Shown here one piece after another: positions 55,692 through 61,102 of a stretch of DNA of 64,000 bases; positions within the stretch are counted from its first letter, which is position 1; each line of letters opens with the position of its first letter. The DNA is from Flavobacteriaceae bacterium Ap0902. Its GTDB lineage: Bacteria; Bacteroidota; Bacteroidia; Flavobacteriales; Weeksellaceae. The position numbers and the translations under genes were made by a program. The stretch is taken from assembly GCA_009835005.1 (NCBI GenBank), contig WTFG01000001.1, forward strand, positions 598,696-662,695, given 5' to 3'. The notes beneath the pieces are model-generated. The model was not told the DNA's origin and did not search any database. It was given only the letters and a program-made list of their open reading frames with translations.

Positions 55692-55822
55692 TTAGCCGTC
55701 TGAAAGCATCACTTTGGTCACCTTGAATTCATTTCAGGTTCTTATAATAAATGGGTTGTTAATTCAATGAGATTCTGAATCAAGTTCAGAACGACTGGTT
55801 TTTAAGGTTTTGAGATGGCTAC
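55692..55822 (+). repeat. 131-bp inverted-end repeat, copy 5
   Basis: The ends TTAGCCGTCTGAAAG and GGTTTTGAGATGGCTAC are inverted repeats. The internal hairpin TTCTGAA-TCAAG-TTCAGAA (55773-55791) is perfect. It is followed by TTTTTTAT. It begins 30 bases after the AGCS stop and ends 24 bases before the stop of the convergent DUF2809 gene. Confidence 0.88.
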
Positions 55823-55846
55823 TTTTTTATACGATTTAAATGTAAT

Positions 55847-56233
55847 TTAAGCACTTTTTAAATTATGTTTAAAGATATATTTCTCTCCGATTAAAACAAG
55901 GATAAACCCTACGACATAAGTCACTATATCTAGCCAAGAAAACGAAGTGCCAATGATAATCCTAGCCCATTTTAAATGCCCTAAACCAAGTAAACCTACA
56001 ATTTTAATCAGCTGTAAAAACTCCACCACAAAAGAAAATATCAAAACCCCAATCGCCACAGGCAAGACAGGGGCTTTTATGAATGTTTTTACAAAAGTAT
56101 AAATTAAGATTACCACAAGAACGTCACCTACATATGGTCTTATAAAATCATCTTTCACATATAGTGCAATGATGACTTCTATAATAAAAATGATGATGGT
56201 TAACACAAAATAGCCTTTATGGAACGTGAGCAT
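55847..56233 (-). CDS. DUF2809 family membrane protein
   Basis: The 128-residue protein has four predicted helices. FIRPYVGDVLVVILIYTFVKTF, FVVEFLQL and GTSFSWLDIVTYVVG match the DUF2809 (VanZ-like neighbourhood) pattern. The function is unknown. It is downstream of the four-repeat protein by four bases. A truncated copy of its first codons is at 57290-57361. Confidence 0.88.
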   Translation of the reverse strand: MLTFHKGYFVLTIIIFIIEVIIALYVKDDFIRPYVGDVLVVILIYTFVKTFIKAPVLPVAIGVLIFSFVVEFLQLIKIVGLLGLGHLKWARIIIGTSFSWLDIVTYVVGFILVLIGEKYIFKHNLKSA

Positions 56234-56237
56234 ATAA

Positions 56238-56846
56238 TTAGTTTTTTATCTCCATCTTCGTGAAATAATATTTCAATGACCAGTAGATTAAATACGGTGA
56301 GGCTAAGCCTAAAGTTATAGTAGATAAAATGGTGAGTAATATTGAAATAAGGAAAAACTCTATGAAGTTACCTGTGAATACGATTTGTTTATCACCCACC
56401 TTCATTCTAGAAAAGAAATATTTAAAAGACCAATAGGTCCAGTAGGGTGAGACTAAGCCAAAGGTTACGATACTTAATATAAACAGCAATAGAGATATCA
56501 GAAAATATTCTCCGAAGTTACCATAGAAGGTAACTTTTTGGCCATTGATTTCTAATCTTGTGAAGAAGTATTTAAAAGACCAATATATCCAGTAGGGTAG
56601 GGCTATCCCGAATGTAACGACTGATAATATTAAAAGGAGCAATGATGTAAGGAAATACTCTCCAAAACTCCCGAAAAAGTTTACTTTTTGATTTCCAACG
56701 CGTAGGTTATCAAAGAAATATTTAATAGACCAATATACCCAATATGGAATGGCAAGACCTAGCGTTAAAATACTTAGTAAAAATAAGCCTATTGACATAA
56801 GAAAGAACTCGCCAAAATTCCCAGTAAAAGTTAATTTTTGATTCAT
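56238..56846 (-). CDS. membrane protein of four tandem 50-residue repeats (DUF898/DUF6693-like)
   Basis: After the initial Met the 202-residue protein is four successive units of exactly 50 residues. Each has F-x-G-x-F-x-E-x-F-L-x-S, one hydrophobic helix, LS-x-x-T-x-G, PY-x-x-YWS-x-KY-F-F and a short polar turn ending at the next K/Q. Each unit gives about one to two membrane segments. The pattern recalls YjgN/DUF898-type proteins. The first three units are most alike and the fourth is more divergent. No function is known. It is co-transcribed with the DUF2809 gene. Confidence 0.9.
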   Translation of the reverse strand: MNQKLTFTGNFGEFFLMSIGLFLLSILTLGLAIPYWVYWSIKYFFDNLRVGNQKVNFFGSFGEYFLTSLLLLILSVVTFGIALPYWIYWSFKYFFTRLEINGQKVTFYGNFGEYFLISLLLFILSIVTFGLVSPYWTYWSFKYFFSRMKVGDKQIVFTGNFIEFFLISILLTILSTITLGLASPYLIYWSLKYYFTKMEIKN

Positions 56847-56904
56847 GATAAGAAGATTAAGTTAATCATGGTGGAAGTTATGAAAATTAAGTTAAAAATT
56901 TAGT

Positions 56905-57027
56905 TTACAATTCAATAGAATTTATTTGTGGTTCATTTAATTTTTCATCTATAGATTCAAATTTATAATTTTTTAAGACGCCTCCTGTTGGTTCTATTTC
57001 TAAGGTTTTATATTTAAATTTTTTCAT
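56905..57027 (-). CDS. short ORF, DUF4177-like start
   Basis: A 40-residue frame beginning MKKFKYKTLEIEPTGG and ending LNEPQINSIEL. DUF4177 proteins begin KYKTVE... and have a later LE-x-x-LNELG-x-x-GWELV stretch, so this could be a small or shortened relative. It lies in the 571-base gap between the four-repeat gene and the OpuC-like transporter. Expression is unknown. Confidence 0.4.
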   Translation of the reverse strand: MKKFKYKTLEIEPTGGVLKNYKFESIDEKLNEPQINSIEL

Positions 57028-57129
57028 GCTTTTAATGATTTGGGATAAATGTATTGTTTTCTAATTTAAAAGTTATAGAATTTAGTTTATATTGTATGAT
57101 TCTAATTTTCTAGCCTGGATTGTATTGGA

Positions 57130-57228
57130 AATCCTTTTGTATGAATCTGCCTACAAACAACGACGACAAAGAGCGACCAGCGGAAGCTCCTTTGGCTAGC
57201 TTGTTTGTAAGGATTTATATAAAAGATT
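57130..57228. repeat. inverted-repeat element (arms ~28-31 bp)
   Basis: The left arm 57130-57160 (ending CCTACAAACAA) and right arm 57201-57228 (starting TTGTTTGTAAGG) are imperfect inverted repeats with a perfect 9-bp inner part (TACAAACAA/TTGTTTGTA). The 40 bases between hold GAGC/GCTC and look GC-richer than the surroundings. It is not related to the 131-bp family. It may be a miniature element or a structured RNA. Confidence 0.6.
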
Positions 57229-57289
57229 GGAAAGGAAAGCCAGAAATTGCTCCTAATAATTTAAGGTAATTGTCTCCAGACTTTAAAAA

Positions 57290-57361
57290 TTAGTCTTTCC
57301 GCCTTCTATAAATAATAATGAAGATAGTTAGCACGAAATAGCCTTTCTGGAATGCGAGCAT
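57290..57361 (-). pseudogene. 5' fragment of a DUF2809 gene
   Basis: The frame MLAFQKGYFVLTIFIII then stops after 23 codons. Its first 17 codons match the start of the DUF2809 gene at 56233 (MLTFHKGYFVLTIIIFII), about 41 of 50 bases identical. It is a remnant of an older duplication or rearrangement; nothing further of DUF2809 follows. Confidence 0.7.
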
Positions 57362-57417
57362 TTGATCCATTGTAAGAATGCTAAAAGTAGTGTGTTAAAG
57401 AGATTGGGAAGTTTGAA

Positions 57418-58059
57418 TTATTTTAATTTTACAATTTGGGTGGCTAATTTTTCTGCTTCTGGAATCGAGTGGGTGACCATCACAAAAGTGGTTTTCGTTT
57501 TTTGATGAATGCTTTTAACTAAGTTTTGTAAATCTTCTCTAGTTTCTGGGTCTAGTGCCGTAAAGGGTTCATCCATTAACACGATGGCTGGCTTATGCGA
57601 TATGCCTCTAATGATCCCAACTCTTTGCTGTTGTCCTCCGCTCAATTCATGGGGAAACTTATGTAATAGGGATGGGTCTAGACTAACAATAGGCAAAAGT
57701 TCATCTATGCGCTTTTTGATTTTTTCTTTTGGTATATGTTGTAAGTTAGAGCAGTAGGCCATGTTTTGATATACGGTGAAATGCGGGAATAAGGATCCTT
57801 CTTGCAATATGTATCCCATATTTCTTCTGGTTTCTATTAAATTTTCTTTGGTCAAGGGTTTCCCATTGATTAGGACATTTCCGCTGTCTGGCAGCAATAA
57901 CCCATTCATTAGTCTTAGGGCTGTGGATTTGCCACTACCGCTTTCCCCTGTGAGACAAACAAAACTTCCTTTTTCAATATTTAGATTGAAATCCTCTAAA
58001 ACAGGTGTGGTGTCATAAGAAAAATAAACATTTTTTATGGCTATGGCGTTATTTTTCAT
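57418..58059 (-). CDS. osmoprotectant-type ABC transporter ATP-binding protein
   Basis: The 213-residue ATPase has Walker A GESGSGKST (38-46), signature LSGGQQQR, Walker B IVLMDEPFTALD and the switch His in MVTHS. It lacks the C-terminal CBS pair of OpuCA/ProV, so it is a short form. It overlaps the fused permease-binding protein by four bases and energises it. Glycine betaine, choline or carnitine are likely substrates. Confidence 0.92.
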   Translation of the reverse strand: MKNNAIAIKNVYFSYDTTPVLEDFNLNIEKGSFVCLTGESGSGKSTALRLMNGLLLPDSGNVLINGKPLTKENLIETRRNMGYILQEGSLFPHFTVYQNMAYCSNLQHIPKEKIKKRIDELLPIVSLDPSLLHKFPHELSGGQQQRVGIIRGISHKPAIVLMDEPFTALDPETREDLQNLVKSIHQKTKTTFVMVTHSIPEAEKLATQIVKLK

Positions 58060-59597
58060 TTAAAATCTTTTAAAAATTTACTGGCTACTTGTTGGGGTGA
58101 TTGCCCTAGGATTTCTACTTTATAATTCATTTCTCTCATGGCTTCTGTAGATATTTTACCATTAAACTGCGCTAGAATCGTTTGTAATTCTGGATAGGAT
58201 TTTAAAATTTCATCTCTTACAATGATGCCTGCTTCATATTCGGGAAAATAATTTTGATCATCTTCCAAAATGCGTAAATCCAAAGCCTCAATTTGGGCAT
58301 CTGTGGTAAAGGCATCTACAGCGTTTATCCTGCCATCTTCAAAAGCCTTATAGCGCAAATTAATATCCATTTCTTCTACCCTTTTAAAGTTAAAAGGATA
58401 GGTCTTGACAAGGCCTCTATAAGCGTCAGAGCGTTCAAAGAAATCAAACTCTGCGCCCAAGGTATAATTAGAACTATGTTTTGCTAAATCGCTAAAGGTA
58501 TGAATGTTTTGTTCCCTAGCATCTTGCTGGGATATGGCTAGGGCGTATTTGTTGTTCAATCCTAAAAGACCAATCCAAGTTAGGTTAAATTGTTCTTGAT
58601 ACATTTGGTTAATCTCTTCTAAAGATAAATCCCGGGCTTTTTCTGCCTCTATGTTTAACACATTCATGGTAGCTGTACTCGTATATTCTACATATAAATC
58701 TATGTTTCCGTTCAGCATGGCAGGATGCATATTATTGGTTCCTCCCCCAATCCCAAAATTACGATTCACTTCAATATCAGTTTCATTTTCTATGGTTTGT
58801 GCTATTATTTCACCCAATATAAATTGTTCACTGGTGGGTTTAGAAGCCACAGTAATGTGCTTATCATTAGTGGTGGTAAAAGGGTTTAAATAAAGGATAG
58901 CACCAACTACTAAAAGCGCTAATACCAATACATTTAATCTAATGAAGTTTCTATCTCTGGATTGAATGTTGTGAGAGACTAAACGTTGTAATCGATTATT
59001 TTTTTCAAAAACCGCAACAAATTGATCTCCTAAAATAGCGAACACAGAGACGCCTAAAGAACCAATGACAATCAGGGGCGTATTCATGGTATTAAGTCCT
59101 CTAAAGATTGCCTGTCCCAAACCACCTGCGCCAACAAGTGCCGCTAAACCTGCAAGTGCAATGACCATTACCGTGGTCACACGCATGCCAGATAGAATAG
59201 AAGGTAGGGATAAGGGGAAATAAATATTTTTGAATAATTGAATAGGGGTAGATCCTAGCCCCTTTGCGGCTTCCACATAATTTTGAGGAACCGCTTTTAA
59301 TCCGCTATACGTATTGCGGACAATGGGGAGTAGACCATATAAAACTAAAACAATCAAAGCATTTTTTAATCCAATGCCTACCAATGGAATTAATATCCCG
59401 AACATGGCAATAGAGGGAATCGTATATAAAAAATTGACTGTGGGCATAATAAATGCTCTTGCCTTTTGATTATAAAAAACAAATATCCCCACACCAATTC
59501 CCAGAATGGCAACTAACACCAGTGCAGCAAAAGAAATAAGTAAATGTTCGCTAAAAAGTTCAAAGAAATAAGTTCTTCTGCTCCAAAATTCATTCAT
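58056..59597 (-). CDS. fused permease and substrate-binding protein of an OpuB/OpuC-like ABC transporter
   Basis: Residues 1-215 form the permease with a standard EAA-type loop (EAAKGLGSTPIQLFKNIYFPLSLPSI). Another helix (~222-240) leads to an extracytoplasmic OpuAC-type binding domain (~245-513, ASKPTSEQFILGEII, DLYVEYTSTA and VDAFTTDAQI). Such fusions import quaternary-amine osmolytes in Gram-positives and Bacteroidota. It uses the ATPase encoded immediately downstream, with ATGA overlap. Confidence 0.94.
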   Translation of the reverse strand: MNEFWSRRTYFFELFSEHLLISFAALVLVAILGIGVGIFVFYNQKARAFIMPTVNFLYTIPSIAMFGILIPLVGIGLKNALIVLVLYGLLPIVRNTYSGLKAVPQNYVEAAKGLGSTPIQLFKNIYFPLSLPSILSGMRVTTVMVIALAGLAALVGAGGLGQAIFRGLNTMNTPLIVIGSLGVSVFAILGDQFVAVFEKNNRLQRLVSHNIQSRDRNFIRLNVLVLALLVVGAILYLNPFTTTNDKHITVASKPTSEQFILGEIIAQTIENETDIEVNRNFGIGGGTNNMHPAMLNGNIDLYVEYTSTATMNVLNIEAEKARDLSLEEINQMYQEQFNLTWIGLLGLNNKYALAISQQDAREQNIHTFSDLAKHSSNYTLGAEFDFFERSDAYRGLVKTYPFNFKRVEEMDINLRYKAFEDGRINAVDAFTTDAQIEALDLRILEDDQNYFPEYEAGIIVRDEILKSYPELQTILAQFNGKISTEAMREMNYKVEILGQSPQQVASKFLKDFK

Positions 59598-59905
59598 ATC
59601 AGGCCTCTTTGGGGATAGTGAAACTTTAAGAGGATAATATACAATAATGTTCTTTATTTCACTCGGTTTTTATCAATTTTTACAATTAGTGGTCATTGAA
59701 TTGTGGGAGATTAGAAAGAAATTAAATGGTGGCATGCAGGGATTGCACGTGGAAAGTAAGTAGAAGTAATGGAATTAGAAAATTTCTTTTTATAATTTTA
59801 ATCGGACCTTCGCAATATGCTCTACTAAAAATTTTTTAATAAAAAAAGATGAAAAGATATATATATCAAGGCATTACACGAAGCTTTAACAGAATCTTAT
59901 ATAAT

Positions 59906-59935
59906 TTTGAGTTGTGGTAATAATGATTATATTTG
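59906..59935 (+). promoter_or_regulatory. promoter TTTG-N18-TATATTTG
   Basis: TTTG at 59906-59909 and TATATTTG at 59928-59935, separated by 18 bases. This is the best full match to the Bacteroidota -33/-7 consensus in the window. It lies about 75 bases before the frameshifted secreted gene at 60011. The rest of the gap 59598-60010 holds no gene. Confidence 0.7.
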
Positions 59936-60010
59936 CCGATATTTTATGCATGAATATAATCATTTTGAATTAATTCTTTTTCAATAGTCAATAATATAAT
60001 TTTAAATACA

Positions 60011-60254
60011 ATGAAATCTTTTTTTTATTAGTTTAGTCACTATCACTTTAATTTTTCCTGGCTTGGCAATAGCACAGGTGGGTATTAATACTTCTGAGCC
60101 TACAGAAACTTTAGATGTGAATGGAAATATTAGATCAAGAAATATTAATAATAATGCAGGAAGTGCCACCGATGTTGTGGTAGTAGCGGATGAAAATGGC
60201 GTTTTAAAAACTGTAGATAGAGGTGAATTTAAGATGGGTTCGAAGGATTGCTAA
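60011..60254 (+). pseudogene. secreted short protein gene, frameshifted at an 8-T run
   Basis: ATG 60011 runs into a stop after six codons. Removing one T from the run at 60019-60026 joins it to the open frame downstream and restores a typical signal peptide (MKSFFISLVTITLIFPGLAIAQ, about 22 residues), then VGINTSEPTETLDVNGNIR and a 40-residue tail. The latter is the start module seen on many large flavobacterial secreted proteins, but here the frame stops after 80 residues. Either a decayed gene, a slipped (phase-variable) gene, or a sequencing error. A good promoter lies upstream. Confidence 0.7.
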
Positions 60255-60294
60255 TTATTAAATAAACAATTAATTTTCTCAGCAAACTTAATGA

Positions 60295-60326
60295 TGTCTC
60301 TTAGGAAAGTGAAGAGCATTTTTTTT
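60295..60326 (+). terminator. possible intrinsic terminator
   Basis: TGTCTCTT pairs with AAGAGCA (imperfect), followed by eight T at 60319-60326. It lies about 40 bases past the frameshifted gene. Confidence 0.5.
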
Positions 60327-60529
60327 ATTTAATCTTATCAATGAAAAACCCTCGTCATATTGTTGATTTCCACCACAGGTGGAAATTGTATCGAAATGTT
60401 CCCAGAAAAGAAAGAACGTAAATATTTTACTCGAAGCGAATGAAGGCTTTTTATGTTTAGTCAAATTTTCGTTAAGAAAACTAAATTTATCATGCACTTA
60501 TTCGCATTGTCATTCGGTATATCATGCCG
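60327..60529. other. intergenic region with a short palindrome, no gene
   Basis: Apart from ATTTCCACC-ACA-GGTGGAAAT (60366-60386), a perfect 9-bp inverted repeat, I see no supported feature. Short open frames here (from 60379, and one from 60591) have no recognisable protein sequence. Confidence 0.45.
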
Positions 60530-60756
60530 GATTCATTTCAGCATCCTCTCCAGTAATTTTCCCAGGGCAGTATGAGACCCTGATTTTAAGGTGACAGAGT
60601 GCAAAAAGCTGAATGAGAGATTAGTAGCAAGTCATAAGAATCGAGCGTTAAGTCTATTCTCTTTTTTCTTTTCTCTAGTCTCTTTCCTCTTTTTTCTTAG
60701 AAATGAGACATTAAAATTAATTTATGGTTACGAAAGTGAAATTTTGAGACAGTTAA
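60530..60756 (-). repeat. degenerate, interrupted copy of the 131-bp repeat family
   Basis: GTATGAGACCCTGATTTTAAGG (about 60569-60590) followed by GTGACA (60591-60596) resembles the reversed internal part of the family (compare ATGAGACCCTGAA...GGGTGACA). ATTTTGAGACAGTTA at 60741-60755 resembles the family's right end. About 140 bases of unrelated pyrimidine-rich sequence lie between. Confidence 0.45.
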
Positions 60757-60947
60757 TATATAAAGAAAAAGATTTGAAGGGATTTAGATTTTTGTTAATA
60801 AAAAGTTTAATTTATGTTAAATATTTGGTTCTATTTTGTCCATAATCACCATTTTATGCTGGTATTGAACTTATATTTTGATTAAAATCAAATTATACCT
60901 TGTTAAAATCTTGAATCTACCTTACCTTTGCCATTGTATAAATAATC

Positions 60948-61078
60948 GTAGCTGTCTCAAAGCACTGCTTTTGTCACCCTGAATTTATTTCAGGGTCTCA
61001 TAATAAACTGGTTATAAGAATAATAAGATTATGAATCGAGTTCAGAATAGCTAGTTTTTAAGGTTTTGAGACGGCTAC
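60948..61078 (+). repeat. 131-bp inverted-end repeat, copy 6
   Basis: The ends GTAGCTGTCTCAAAGC and GTTTTGAGACGGCTAC are inverted repeats. It has a perfect internal hairpin CCCTGAA-TTTAT-TTCAGGG (60977-60995). It ends 24 bases before the ATG of the beta-helix protein. This is the only copy directly upstream of a plus-strand gene start. Confidence 0.88.
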
Positions 61079-61102
61079 TATAACTAATATTAATATTTGA
61101 TT

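Noticed and set aside
60379..60845. Two overlapping plus-strand open frames between the broken gene and repeat copy 6
   Set aside because: No recognisable protein sequence, atypical composition, and they run across the degenerate repeat copy.
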